DNA of 64,000 nucleotides from positions 12,319,311-12,383,310 of the forward strand of contig OZ022352.1 in the NCBI GenBank assembly GCA_963989245.1, in the 5' to 3' direction. Made by a program: the position numbers and the translations under genes. Numbering within the stretch: position 1 is the stretch's first letter; each line of letters begins with the position of its first letter. The DNA is from Nansenia antarctica (taxonomy: Eukaryota; Chordata; Actinopteri; Argentiniformes; Microstomatidae). Positions 11,744 through 23,578 of the stretch are shown piece after piece. The notes beneath the pieces were generated by a model that was given only the letters and a program-made list of their open reading frames with translations, searched no databases and was not told where the DNA came from.

Positions 11744-13178
11744 GCCTGTTCCATGGATAGTCATGTCAACTACTCCACTTTCTGTAGTTTCATAAGATAC
11801 CCTACAACAATACTGAATTCTTATTATAAACATTGTTTTGTTGAATGTATACTAATGTATGTATGAATTTAAATTACGCTGCCACTGTGGTACATACATG
11901 CCATTGTGCTCTGTCTGAATACAGGCAGGTAGATATTAGCTGGAGAGCATGTTCCTCCTATGGACAGATGGATCTGGAGACATGTATTGAAATAAAAATG
12001 ACTCTAGATGGTGATGAAATCGGAACGAAAGTGTAATCAGTCTACACACAAAGATGGGTAGATACATAGGGTGAGACAGATAGATGGGTAGATACATGAT
12101 AGGGTGAGCCTAAGGTAGTTCAGTGGAGTAAAGTTGGTTGGTTAAGTGGGCAGGGTTAGAGTGGTTGTCAAGAGAGTGATTGTTGAGAGTGGAATATTAC
12201 TACTGATGCAAGTACACAATAATAATAATAATAATATCAATAAATTCCAGAAAAAACTTTAGGCTTGCAGTCTAATTTTGGTAGTGGGAAAAGTTTAAAG
12301 ATGGTTAGCCTAATTGGACGACGGAAGATGGTCCGAGAGGGTGCATATATGATGGGAGATGGGACGGTTGGAAGATGGATGGATGGATATAGAAAGGATT
12401 AGCTCTGTCTGGGTAGTTTAAATAAGAGATATGAGAGAAGCTTAGGATTGTTAACGTACAATGGAGAGAGAGGGTGTAAAGTTGATTAAGTCTCTGTGTT
12501 TTGGGCAGCTGTGCCCCCCAGCAGGCCTCTGCAGTAGAGTGTCTGTCCACACAGCTGCCCCACAGAAAGGCAGAAGGTTTCTGTCCCACCACGCGAAGAA
12601 AGAGTAATACCTAAGGGTATAGCCCAGATTTCGCTTTACGTCTTTATGTCGGGGCCAGACTTTTTAGTTTTCCCGTGGAGCTTGAAATATTGATAATGTA
12701 ACAGTAGTGTTGTGATTCTGAAAGTTTGTCCTCCTTCTCCGCCCCCCCACCCCCAGAAAAAAAGTATCTGGGTTTATCAATTCGATTTTTTGGCACATTT
12801 TACTGTAGCATAGCTAGGCTATAGCTTGAACGGTCTAGGAGGAGTAGCATGAGAGGAATTGGAATAATAAGTACAAGAACAATAGTTGGACTTACAAGCC
12901 CACCAATAAATGAAAATAGAATAAGTAACTGGAATATCAACAGCTCGAGAGGTATTCTATGATGAGAGGTATTCTATGATGTGCTTGCTGCCTTTACTAC
13001 TATGGACTTACAAGGGGAGCTTGTCAAAGTGGGCCACCACCAGACAAGTCATCAGTCAGTGAAAGAAGGATTTTATTACAAGGTGTCTTGGCGGGGTCAT
13101 TTTTATTTTGATGTATGACTCTATCTGGCTAGCTAGCTATATGGAAATGTTCCTAGCTCCTCCCTTCTGTCTAGGTAG
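10990..13178. other. Intergenic between tRNA-Sec and MRPL28
   Basis: No exon was recognised. The stretch holds a doubled GACTGACAGCTTGA(T/C)TAACCAATAGGCATCTC segment (about 11230 and 11283, each with a CCAAT box), the long GT microsatellite at 11541-11742 and a TAGATGGGTAGATACAT duplication near 12050-12100. A 5' non-coding exon or promoter for MRPL28 could lie here, but I cannot place one. Confidence 0.5.
11541..11742. repeat. Compound (GT)n microsatellite
   Basis: About 200 bp of GT with internal GCGT and GTGGTGT interruptions. The long dipeptide frames on both strands are artefacts of this repeat. Confidence 0.95.
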
Positions 13179-13242
13179 GTGTGTGTTCATACCTCGCTCC
13201 CTTCTGTCCAGTTAGGTGTGCTCAGCAGGACCCCCAGCCACC

Positions 13243-14714
13243 ATGCCTCTCCACAAATACCCCCCAAAGATCTGGGAAGCCATGAAACTGAAGCAGGGGA
13301 TCTACGCCCGCCTCCCCAAACACTACCTCCGCTCCCTGGAGGAGACCACGCCCCCCACGCCAGTCCACTGGAAGCCCCTGGGGGTCAAGTACAGGTCCAA
13401 CCCCAAAACAGGGCACAAGGAGCGCGTGCAAGATGTCCCCATCCCCATCTACTACCCCCCGCAGTCCCAGGATGGGCTGTGGGGAGGGGAGGGCTGGATC
13501 TCAGGGTATAAATATGCAAACAATGACAAAGTGAGTTCTACTACCCATAAACATCATCACTGTGTACTAGAACACCATAGCGTGTTTACACATGTCTCTG
13601 CCACCTAACATACGTAATATTGACACTCTCACCACTTTCAAATCCAGTCTTAAAACACACCTTTTCACAATGGTTTACTTGGTTTGATCTCCTGTATTTT
13701 GTTTGTTGTTATATCTGATTTTGCAGTGTTGATTTTAATGTTTTGATATGTGGTTTCAAACAGTCTTGTTAGGTGTCCTTGAGAGCCTTGAAAGGCGCCC
13801 ATAAATAAAATTTATTATTATTATTACACATATTTACTATAAGAGCTGTGTGTGTCTCCTTAGCTCTCTAATCGGTTGAAGAAGACATGGAAGCCCCAGG
13901 TGTACAGTAGGGAGCTGTACAGTGAGATCCTCAACCACAAGTTCAGCATCGTGGTCACGGCTCGCACCTTGGACCTCATCGACGCGGTTTACGGCTTTGA
14001 CTACTACATCCTGAGTGTGAGTTGCTGTATTTTTAAATAATGTATGTAAAGCACTTTGAATTGCCCCTGTTGTATGAAATGTGCTATACAAATAAACTTG
14101 CCTTGCCTTGCCTAGAGAGCAGAGCCTGCGGGTTGCATTCCTCAGCTTTGCTGTACGATGTGTAAATGTAGCCGACCGGATACCTTAATACACATTATAC
14201 ACTTGTAGTTATGTAGCCTACTGAAATGAAATGGCTACACTGCGAATCTGTAGGCTACTATTATTAACCTTCCTGTGTTATGCTACTGCGCTTACCATAT
14301 ACAAAGTCCTCAGACAGCGTAGCTCCTACACACTCTTAGCACTGTTATTGATGATTGATGCTTTTGTGAACAACCCCCTCCCTTCAGACACCAAAGGAAG
14401 ACCTGAAGTCCAAACTGGGGATGGACCTGAAGCGGGCCATGCTGCTGCGTCTGGCCCGCAGGGACACAGACCTCTACCCAGACGACGCCGCCAAGAGGCA
14501 GAAGGTTTACGCCAAGTACCAGGTGGGTCACTTCTTCCACAAAACAACTGGTGTTAAAAGAAACGACGAGTACTCCTTGTTATTCTAGGCCGTCAAGTGT
14601 GTGTCTATGGAATGAACAAGGACAAAAGCTGAACAGTTAAACAGGGTAGCAGCAGTTGTTGTTGATGATGAACTCTGTATTGTGTGTTTCTTTGTACGTG
14701 CTCTCTCTTACCTG

Positions 14715-14803
<89 letters not shown>

Positions 14804-16923
14804 TCTCTCCCTCTCTACTCCTTTTCCCTGAGCAGCAGTTTGAGATCCCTTATGAAGAGGCGGAGTGGACGGGGCTGTCTATGGAGGAGGCCGTGGAGAA
14901 ACAGAGACAGCTGGAGCACAAGGTAACACAACACGTCTTCATATACACTGATATAAACGTATTCATGTATAAACAAACACTGCCCCCCTCCAACCTGCAC
15001 CTGTTGGAGTCAGGGTTGGTGTACATCAGGAAGGTAGTGAAGTGCAGGAGATATTTTACTTTAGATGTATATGTTCTATATGCTATATGATGGCTACTGC
15101 CTGATGTCTGCATGTTTATAGGATTTCTCTATAGTTTTTTGTTCTGCTATGTATATACAGTACAGGCCAAAAGTTTGGACACACCTTCTCATTCAATGTG
15201 TTTCCTTTATTTTCATGACTATTTGGTACATTGTAGATTCTCACTGAAGGCATCAAAACTATGAATGAACACATAGGAATTATGTATTTAACAATAAAGT
15301 GTGAAATAACTCTAAATATGTCTTTTATTTTAGATTCCTCAAAGTAGCCACCCTTTGCTTTTTTGTTGTTAATAAAATATATAATAATAATATTATATAT
15401 AATATGTGTTAATAATATGTTATTATATATATATATATTTATATTTAATATTATTATTATATATTTTATTAACAACACATTTATTTTATTTTATTAACAA
15501 CAAAAAAGCAAAGGGTGGCTACTTTGAGGAATCTAAAATATAAGACATATTTAGAGTTATTTCACACTTTTTTGTTAAGTACATCATTCCACATGTGTTC
15601 ATTCATAGTTTTGATGCCTTCAGTGAGAATCTACAATGTAAATAGTCATGAAAATAAAGGAAACACATTGAATGAGAAGGTGTGTCCAAACTTTTGGCCT
15701 GTACTGTATATTAGAAATATTTTGGGGGGTGCTTCCTGTCTCATGAACACTTGTTTATGTTTTTGTAGTCCAGTAAATCTAAGACTACAATTCCCTTAAT
15801 GCTTAGTCACTAGGTGACATTTTGGACACAGGTGTTGGCTAAATCAAGTGATGTTGTTTGAACCCTTAAAACCACTGCATTCACTTGTCTGCTTTATGCC
15901 TGAAGAAGGTCTATGACCGAAAGCTCTCTTTTTTGCACAGTGTTTGAGTGTGCGGATGCTGTTATTTTGCACTCTATTGATACTCTTCAGTTCCAGCACC
16001 TCAGGAAAGTCTGATCACGGACGAGCGGTGATATTTTTACTATTTCTAGTGAAGTGCAGGAGTTATTGAAATTCATTTTAAAATTAATAACGAATACATT
16101 TTGACGTGAATGAGGCCTCTGTGAAGAACAACGTATTTGTGTTTATGATGTTGGGTTATGGAGATGTTGGGTTATGGAGAACAGTCAGTTGGCCTGCAGA
16201 TGAAAGAGATCTGAGTAGCCACCGTTCTCTCTGGGTGGACGGGTCAAAGGTCAACTGGGGTGAAACACTCCAGCCAAACCTTCACTCAGGCGTCGACGCT
16301 CATATTCAGGTCTTCATTGACAATGTTCTACATTTGGTTTTAGATGTAGCTATAAAGCGCACAGTGCACAGTTAGATCACACCAAGGTAACCCTTCCTTC
16401 TTCTGGCATTGTGACAGCCAACGCCCCCCTGGTCCTAGCATAGATGTCTTTTTCTTATGGTGACTGATGGATATGTCACGGTACATGTGGGAAAACTAGG
16501 GTTAGGGTTGGGTGCTAGGGTGCTAGGGTTAGGTGCTAGGGTTAGGGTTAGGTGCTAGGGTTAGGGTTAGGGTTAGACATGCCAGCATGTACCAAGTCGA
16601 CGTTTTATGCTGCCATGTCCCCGGAAATGCCGACATGAACCGTTTTCCCACATGTACCGTAACATATAGATGATTCACTTACTTTAGACAAATGTACTCG
16701 CTTGAGTAAGTCTTCACCCTTCAATGAATCACTTGGCCCTTGTACATACGGTACGTTTCATGTACATACATGTATTTTGGTTCTGTATTTTCTATTTTTA
16801 AAATCTTTTTATTTGTTTATCTACCAGGAGCCAGAGCCGCTGTTTAAGAGCTGTGTGGAGGACCTGGTGAAGGAGTTGACCCTCCAGAAGCTCTCCGAGC
16901 CCCAGCTGGTGGAGAAGAAGTAA
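13243..16923 (+). CDS. mrpl28: Mitochondrial ribosomal protein L28 (bL28m)
   Basis: MRPL28 is a component of the large subunit of the mitochondrial ribosome. Coding exons: 13243-13530, 13864-14016, 14388-14522, 14836-14922 and 16828-16923. All joins are phase 0 with GT-AG borders, giving 252 aa (human about 256). The start is the ATG in GCCACCATGC, a strong Kozak context. Diagnostic segments are MPLHKYPPKIWEAMKLKQGI, RLPKHYLRSLEE, TPVHWKPLGVKY, DVPIPIYYPP, LWGGEGWISG, ARTLDLIDAVYGFDYYIL, TPKEDLKSKLGMDLKRAMLL and the C-terminal LSEPQLVEKK. All match the human family along its length. The exon 4 acceptor has CAGCAG, so one extra glutamine could be gained or lost. A 5' UTR intron is possible but not shown. 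Introns carry LINE tails, a 100-bp CT run and a Tc1-like element. Confidence 0.97.
13605..13830 (+). mobile_element. LINE 3' end in MRPL28 intron 1
   Basis: The sequence reads DTLTTFKSSLKTHLF then stop. A 3' UTR ends in GGCGCCCATAAATAAAATTT and a TTA tail. It is the C-terminal tip and tail of an L2/CR1-group LINE. A related tail occurs in intron 2 at about 14035-14115 (GTGCTATACAAATAAACTTG followed by CCTTG repeats). Confidence 0.75.
14719..14818. repeat. (CT)n microsatellite at MRPL28 exon 4 acceptor
   Basis: About 100 bp of CT ends 17 bp before the exon 4 acceptor (14835), so the polypyrimidine tract of this intron is essentially a microsatellite. Confidence 0.95.
15158..15706. mobile_element. 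Tc1/mariner-type non-autonomous element
   Basis: About 200-bp inverted arms (15158-15361 and 15505-15706) start CAGTACAGGCCAAAAGTTTG and end in its complement. TA dinucleotides flank both sides (15156-15157, 15707-15708). The centre is short A/T-rich DNA with no transposase. Long TIRs with a TA target are typical of Tc1-like elements of fish. It sits in MRPL28 intron 4. Confidence 0.93.
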
Positions 16924-17153
16924 AGGGCCCATTTCCTGTGTTGTCTGCCAGGACGTCCTGTTGACACCTGGGTGGAGTGACGTCACAATGTCCCTGTGAA
17001 GGACAGTTATTTATTCAGGTTCTGTTGTTTTTCACCAGCGACTCCTGACAACAGATTTGGACCCATCTCTCTGTCTAGGTCATTGCTATGTAAATAATCT
17101 CCAGTGTGATGATGCGAGAGCTATATGGAGCAGTGCTGTATAGTTATCTAAGG

Positions 17154-17159
17154 AATAAA
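17154..17159 (+). promoter_or_regulatory. MRPL28 polyadenylation signal AATAAA
   Basis: AATAAA lies 231 bp after the MRPL28 stop codon, giving a 3' UTR of about 250 nt. No closer signal is seen. Confidence 0.7.
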
Positions 17160-17389
17160 AGATGAACGTTTTTTTTAAGCTGTATTTTAGGCACCCGTCT
17201 TTATTGTGATGATGTTTTGTAATGGTGTCATACACCCATACCTCCACTAGGTGGCTGCCTAGCACTTTCTCAAGACACCACTTCTCAAGACAGTTTTGGA
17301 CTCTGCAGAATGTCTGATAAGTCATAGAATTGAAACCAAACAAGAGAGACAGTTGTTATGCTGCTATGTCAGTTCTGTGCTGCTTGATT

Positions 17390-17727
17390 CAGGGTTCCCG
17401 CGCTGGTCTTAAAAAGCCTAAAAGTAAAAAATTCAGCAATCCGTTTCAGTTATTAGGTCTAAAAAACGAGGTGATGGGTCTAAAGAATGAGATTAGCTTG
17501 TCCTGCAAGGAAATCAGTCCGACCACATCTATTTACGTGGAAATTAATCAAGCTGGAACCAAAGAAATGCCAATTGGCTGCCCCCGGGAGAAATTATTGG
17601 CGAATGAAGCTACGGCAGGATGACAAAAACTGTCTAAAATAGAATAGGTCTAAAATTATATTCAAAGAGGTCTTAAAAAGGTATAAAAGGCCTTAAATTT
17701 TACTTGTTGAAACTTGTAGGAACCCTG
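17390..17727. mobile_element. Short DNA transposon, 6-bp-TSD family, copy A
   Basis: It starts CAGGGTTCCCGCGCTGG and ends GGAACCCTG. It is flanked by TTGATT on both sides (17384-17389, 17728-17733). Homologous copies are at 45335-45671 and 55820-56189. No coding capacity. Confidence 0.85.
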
Positions 17728-17739
17728 TTGATTAGTAGC

Positions 17740-18761
17740 TACATCCCAAGGATCGTCAAGGCAGATTTACTTAAAGGTGCAATCTGTAATTCAAACAACA
17801 TCAAAGCGGGTTCCCACCACTTATTTGGTAAACAGCAGAAGGAAGGGGCAGGAGAAATGTAACCACATTAAATGTACATTTAAATGAATGAATGACACCG
17901 TAGAAGTTTAGTAAACCCTGGGTCAAAGCAGAACATATTTACGTTACAGATTACACCTCTAAGGGAAGCATGCCTTTCTAAATATAATTATAATTTAAGG
18001 AACTATTACTGTAGTCCCTTATATGGTAAACAAAGAACCTGATAGAGAATGTGCTCGTTTGGCTGTGAGAGTAGTAAACGGTAGTAAACATTGTGGCTTC
18101 GGTGTTGCTTTTGCTTTCAGCAACGCCGGTGCATGTTCGATGTCACTTTTTCCGTTACCAAAGGTTCATGAGGTTACGATGACACTTGTGGCGAGGTGAT
18201 TCCCTATTGTTTTGGGGACTCCCGTGGGTGTAGTAACCTAGCAACAGAACAGGGCTTCCTCAACAATCACCATTACATAGGTTGATTCTTACCGTAGATA
18301 AGCTAGATAGATACGCTGCCAAACAACATTGACAAGCTTGGAATTCCCCCACCTGCTATTAATACCATCTCTCCGGAGCCATGGGACTCCATAGTATGCG
18401 TTTATTATTATGGTTGAAGAAGGGGCTATTAGTTATGTAAGAATGGTAAATGGACTGACTTCTGACTTATATAGCGCCTTATTCCAAAGCGCTTTACAAT
18501 GGCCTCTCATTCACCCATTCACACACACATTCACGACAAGTTACCATGCAAGGCGCCGGTCACATGTCCTCACATGTTCATTTCAAGATGGCCTGCCGCC
18601 TATCTTCCTGTGACCTTTAACCTGAGTGTTGTAACCTAACCCCTTTTCACTCCTTAAGTGACTCCTTAGTCATCGGGGGTATAAAGGTGTGGACAAAACA
18701 CAAAAGGGTTCTCTTTACCACTAGACCTCTCCCTTTCCACCCAGCTGACCAGAAGCTCCCT

Positions 18762-18792
<31 letters not shown>

Positions 18793-20900
18793 TGTATTTA
18801 TACAGCACCTTTCCAGGACCAAGGATCACAAAGTGCTTTACAATACAAGAGCGAAAGCCACAGCAGGTTAAAACAGGCAAAACAAGTGAAAATAAAAACA
18901 AGTAACAGACAACAGGTGTAACAGCATCAGCAGGACACAGAAAGACAGGCCCTTCGGGCTATCCAAAAGCCTGTCTATACAAGACAGTCTTTAGCTGTTT
19001 AAAAAAATAAATAACTACCTACCATCAGGAGGGCTGTAAAACTGTAGATTGAATAAATAGTCTAATCTCAGAAGTTTTACTCGATCGATTTCAACCAAAC
19101 CTCAAGTCAGCCTGCCAGGCCGGGACGTCCCTGAGTCCCATTGAGAAACAGACCAACAGACATCTTCAGACCAACAGACGTCTTCAGACCAACAGACGTC
19201 TTCAGACCAACAGACATCTTCAGACCGAACCACAACTACTGCAACTACAAAAAAAGGCGCCAAGGACAATAGCTTATTTACAAGGTAGACCTTTACCAGA
19301 CCTTTACCAGACAGGAGATCTGCACACTTAACTTGAATTTTCACTCTAGTCTCGCAAGTCGCATTGACGTCAATGAATGATTTGTGCAAAATTCATAGTC
19401 AAGTGCGCTGATTCTGAGTCTGTATAGCACCAGCTGTGCTGTGAGTGGTGGGTCATACAAGGTCTTCAACCTTTGAACTCGTTGCATATGGCCATCAACA
19501 TGCTATACTCCGTTATATAATATAATAATTGTTATTATATAATATAATTGTTTTATTTGCTCTGCAATCAACTTGCCAATCAATTGTAGTAATTTGGTAT
19601 TTGCTCTGGGCACAGGGTCAGCCATAGTCGGCACCTCTGGAGCAATTAGGGGTTAAGTGCCTTGCTCAAGGGCACATGCAGCTCCCTCCTGCGGCAGGGA
19701 TCGAACCAGCGACCTTCTGACTGCTAGCCGGCCTCTAGCCATTACTAGGGGGAGTAGAGAGCTTTCAGTCAAATGGAGCTGCGTCAGTGAAACTGCCTTG
19801 TCGTACTGTCCCAGACCTCTTGTAACTGTGTTTTACAGTTAAATAATTTAACTACATGTGGTTTCATCTCGTTTAATAAGTTTCCCACGGGGCTGTCCAA
19901 TCCTTATTCCACTCTTGGTTTCCCCTCTGAAGATTACACTTCAAAAATGCCAACCTCAGTAAGCTGGGGAGCATCCTTGATGCTTCGTCATGTCACAAGT
20001 CTGCTGCATTCAACCACATTGCAGAAGAGAGCAAGAGTGTGTGGGTTTTTGTTTGTTGGTTAATCATTGCATAAACATAAAACTGTTAAACTTGTTTAGT
20101 ATGCATTTTCAGTGGGGAGATTCCAATATCCCATGTAATAATCACAGTAGTGCTTAGAGCATACAGAAGCTCATACTATTGACCCAGGTCTGCAAATGAC
20201 ATCTTACCTCTAGTATGAGGAGGTTTAAGCTCAATCCATCGGCATGGCATGTATGTATAAAGAGTTATACAAAAGATGCTGAGTTTGTTTAACAGTGAAA
20301 TCAGACCGGTATAGAAAAAAACTGGCTTAACCCACAAGAGAAAAAGACGCTGATATGTTTTGAAACTTATGTGAGGGGTGTTAGTGTTCATTCAAATATA
20401 ATAGAACTATCCATTAGGCTTACATGATCAACTAAAGTGTTCTCAATGTGCTGAAGGGAACTGTGACCGCCCAAACCTGCTTTTAAGTATTGTAAGTTGT
20501 CATTGCTTTTAATTTCAGTATCTGTGCCCGCCCAAACCGGTTTTTAATTTCTTGTTATTTGGTATTATGAATCTTATCTTATTATCTGTGTGTTGAATGT
20601 CTGCCTGTGTCCTTGTGCTGCCCCTCTTGGCCAGGTCCCTCTTGGAGAAGAGATTCCTGATCTCAATGAGGTCACCTGGTTAAATAAAGGTTTAATAATA
20701 TAAATGTATGCATGTATTTCCATACCTATGCCAAAGAATGAGGATAATGTCCATCTACAATAGTAAACAGATGCCGACACAAGTGTGCAAAACGTTATGA
20801 TGAAACCGTTGGCTGTCAGCCCAGTGTGGGGTTTCCCAGTGGTTTCACACTGCGATATTTCCAGTATTGACCAACAATGAAGAGCAGAGGTTGAGAAGAC
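17740..20900. other. Intergenic between MRPL28 and RELB, repeats only
   Basis: This stretch contains a degenerate SINE (18425-18600), a LINE 3' UTR on the minus strand starting at the GTAA run (18765-18960), and an 18-bp repeat AGACCAACAGACATCTTC (19148-19222). There is a SINE-like piece with a B-box complement (about 19600-19745) and a LINE 3' tail TGGTTAAATAAAGGTTTA (about 20560-20697). No exon was recognised. Confidence 0.6.
18425..18600 (-). mobile_element. tRNA-derived SINE fragment
   Basis: The body (GGTAAATGGACTG, TATATAGCGCCTTATTCCAAAG, CTCTCATTCACCCATTCACA) matches the SINE at 23010-23250, but the tRNA-like head is missing. Confidence 0.7.
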
Positions 20901-20921
20901 AGCGTCTCTAACAGGAATCAG

Positions 20922-21260
20922 AGGGTCATGTAGGTAACTAGGATGGTCATGTAAGTAACTAGGATGGTCATGTAGGTAACTAGGATGGTCATGTAAGTAA
21001 CTAGGATGGTCATGTAGGTAACTAGGATGGTCATGTAAGTAACTAGGATGGTCATGTAGGTAACTAGGATGGTCATGTAGGTAACTAGGATGGTCATGTA
21101 GGTAACTAGGATGGTCATGTAAGTAACTAGGATGGTCATGTAGGTAACTAGGATGGTCATGTAGGTAACTAGGATGGTCATGTAAGTAACTAGGATGGTC
21201 ATGTAGGTAACTAGGATGGTCATGTAAGTAACTAGGATGGTCATGTAAGTAACTAGGATG
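20922..21260. repeat. 21-bp minisatellite, about 16 copies
   Basis: The unit AGGATGGTCATGTA(G/A)GTAACT repeats about 16 times. The G/A position varies from unit to unit in no fixed order. The minus strand reads as an open MTILVTY heptapeptide repeat, an artefact of the 21-bp period. Confidence 0.95.
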
Positions 21261-22073
21261 CTGTCAGCAAACATCAGCTACACAATGGGAGGACTTTAGT
21301 AGAACACCTCTTCAGTTTCAAAATGTGTTCTTTTGTTTGATAACCACTGAACACCAACCGGTTGACATACTCTGTTAGCTCTATATCATTCTTTACCAGG
21401 GAGTCACATATCAGACTTCCCTGGTTTTGATGACTGGCACTTCAAAAGTTTTCTTTTAGCAGTCAGTTAAAACGATTGAGGTACAGGAATAACCAATATT
21501 GCAGCTATATATTCCCCCAAGCTGCTCCCTATTCCAATCATAAGGCCAGGAAAACCCTATTCTGGACGCTGCCATCTTCAAAAACACAGAAACTGACTCA
21601 TTAAGGGTTTGCAGGTGGTAAATTGTCACACAAAAAGCATCTACATATGTTTATCAACAATGTGCAACGGCAATTTTTTATAAGGAGAGTGGCGCTCAAA
21701 CACATGCTGGTCCGTGTAGACAGGAGCCTCACAGGCTGGTTAGTAATGAGGTTTTGGTAGCAGGTTGTCAGTGAGTTTACAGGAAGTCACGTTGCTTTTC
21801 AGGGTAGATGTGAGTGAGTAGTTAGGAATGTGTATGGGCTGGACTCTGATGGGAACAAAAGTTCCAGGAGCTAAAAATAGACCGTATCAAAAGCAAACAG
21901 CCTCCAAAAGGACACTAACCCCCCCCCGCCTCCATCTGGTACTTCCTCTTTGTCCTCACCCGTCCTTCTTTCATGAAAAGTTGTCACGTCATTTGAGTAA
22001 ACAAAAGACACGGTTCCTATCAAAATGACAAAATGACTTGAGATCATGCTGATAAAGAATAAATGATAGTCAT

Positions 22074-22686
22074 TTTATTAATCTTTGAAATAGTCATGAC
22101 AACAATCAACAATGCTACAGTGGGGAAGGGTGGAATGAGACATGGAAAAAACAAACTGCAATAATGTTTAACATCATTACCTCAGGATGGCATTTACAGC
22201 TAACAACACTGGTTACTACAAACAGCGCTTTGTACTATGGTCCACCAGCTTCTATTGTCTATGTGAATGATTATATACTGAAGTAGTAACAGGTGAGACA
22301 GAGACTGTGTTTGAAAGGAGAAGTCTTGAGCAGTTTCGTCCAGCACTGGGAAAAAAAGAAAAAGAAATCCATCTGCTTCAGATTTACGAGGGTCATGTGA
22401 CAGAGGCTTCAGATTTACGAGGGTCATGTGACAGAGGCTCAAGCAGTTTCTAGAGAGAGGAACTTTGGAGCCGTACAGTTACTTCTCACAGACCTCATGA
22501 AGCAGCAACCGCCTTCATCGTGGGAGGCACAATAATGAATGTCTTCTCGACACGTGTACCTGAATCAGGAAATGTAGCAGGATATAAATAACGACGGTAT
22601 TTGAGAGATCTATTGGTTGACTGATGTTCAGTTCATGGTTGTGTTATGCGGTGATTAGTCAAAGAGAATTCATAGGACGTTTTATT
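22074..22686 (-). promoter_or_regulatory. Candidate RELB polyadenylation signals
   Basis: AATAAA on the minus strand occurs at 22686-22681 and 22079-22074, about 0.9 and 1.5 kb beyond the RELB stop. Either would give a 3' UTR containing the SINE at 23010-23250. I cannot tell which is used. Confidence 0.4.
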
Positions 22687-23009
22687 GAGGATTTCATAAC
22701 CGTCGGTTGTCACGGCCATGTTTTCAAGGAGTTCCAGGCAGAATTACACGTCATTGTCCAACTTGAGACTGCACAGATACACTGTCTCTGTCTGTTCTCG
22801 CCTCGCCTAGCCTAGCCTAGCCTAGCCTGGTTCAACTTTGAAGTCAAACCCAAAGCCCAGAGACTGGTGGACATTGTGAACAAACCCTGACTAAGCTACA
22901 AGGCGTAGGGTCACGTTTGAAACTACACAGCGTTTGTGGCTCTTGAAGCTGGCCCCTTGTGGACTTAACCCTACAATTAATTTAGTTAAATATCCACTTT
23001 CGCGTACAT

Positions 23010-23250
23010 AAATGGTAAATGGTCTGCACTTATATAGCGCCTTTATCCAAAGCACTTTACAACAGCCTCTCATTCACACATTCACACACCAATGGCGGGA
23101 AGCTACCATGCAAGGTGCCGGCCCACTCAATTTGGGGTTCAGTGTCTTGCCCAAGGACACTTCGACATGTGGCCAGCCGGGCCTCGAACCGCTGATCTGC
23201 CAACCTTGCGATCATTAGACGGCGGCTCTACCTCCTGCGCCACAGCCGCC
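23010..23250 (-). mobile_element. tRNA-derived SINE
   Basis: The minus strand starts GGCGGCTGTGGCGCAGG. The A box TGGCGCAGGAGGTAGAGC and B box GGTTCGAGGCC (complement at 23180-23190) are spaced as in a tRNA. A body and an AAATGGT-type 3' end follow. It lies downstream of the RELB stop, in the likely 3' UTR. Confidence 0.85.
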
Positions 23251-23578
23251 CTCATGGTACAGGTGTATACTCTATATAAGGTGAAACTGGCGAGACCTTT
23301 ACAGCCAAACTACATTGCGCCCGTCCTGTCAGTGGAACGTCTGTGTCCTGTGGAGTAACGCTGGAGGAGGATGCCCCAGGGCTGTAACAGGAGAGTCAGT
23401 CAGTCAAAGTGGCGGACCAGAGCGAGGCTCTACAGGCAGCCTCAACTTGTGTTGTTTCCATCTGGACGGCTCCGGTACGCTCCGTTGAACGTAGGAAAAT
23501 AGGCTTGGAAGCCTACGACTTACTTTAGAGGGAGGAGTCAGTCTGTAGAGGGGCAGGGCCTGACTATGAGTCCCTCGC

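Noticed and set aside
13179..13511. 110-codon plus-strand frame starting at 13179
   Set aside because: Alternative frame over MRPL28 exon 1; the frame from 13243 matches the protein family.
16497..16576. Interstitial telomeric repeat (GGTTAG)
   Set aside because: Only short, irregular GGGTTAGG/TGCTAGGG runs; similar short runs at 43687 and 48070. Too few perfect units for a telomeric tract.
20918..21274. 118-codon minus-strand frame of MTILVTY repeats
   Set aside because: Artefact of a 21-bp minisatellite.
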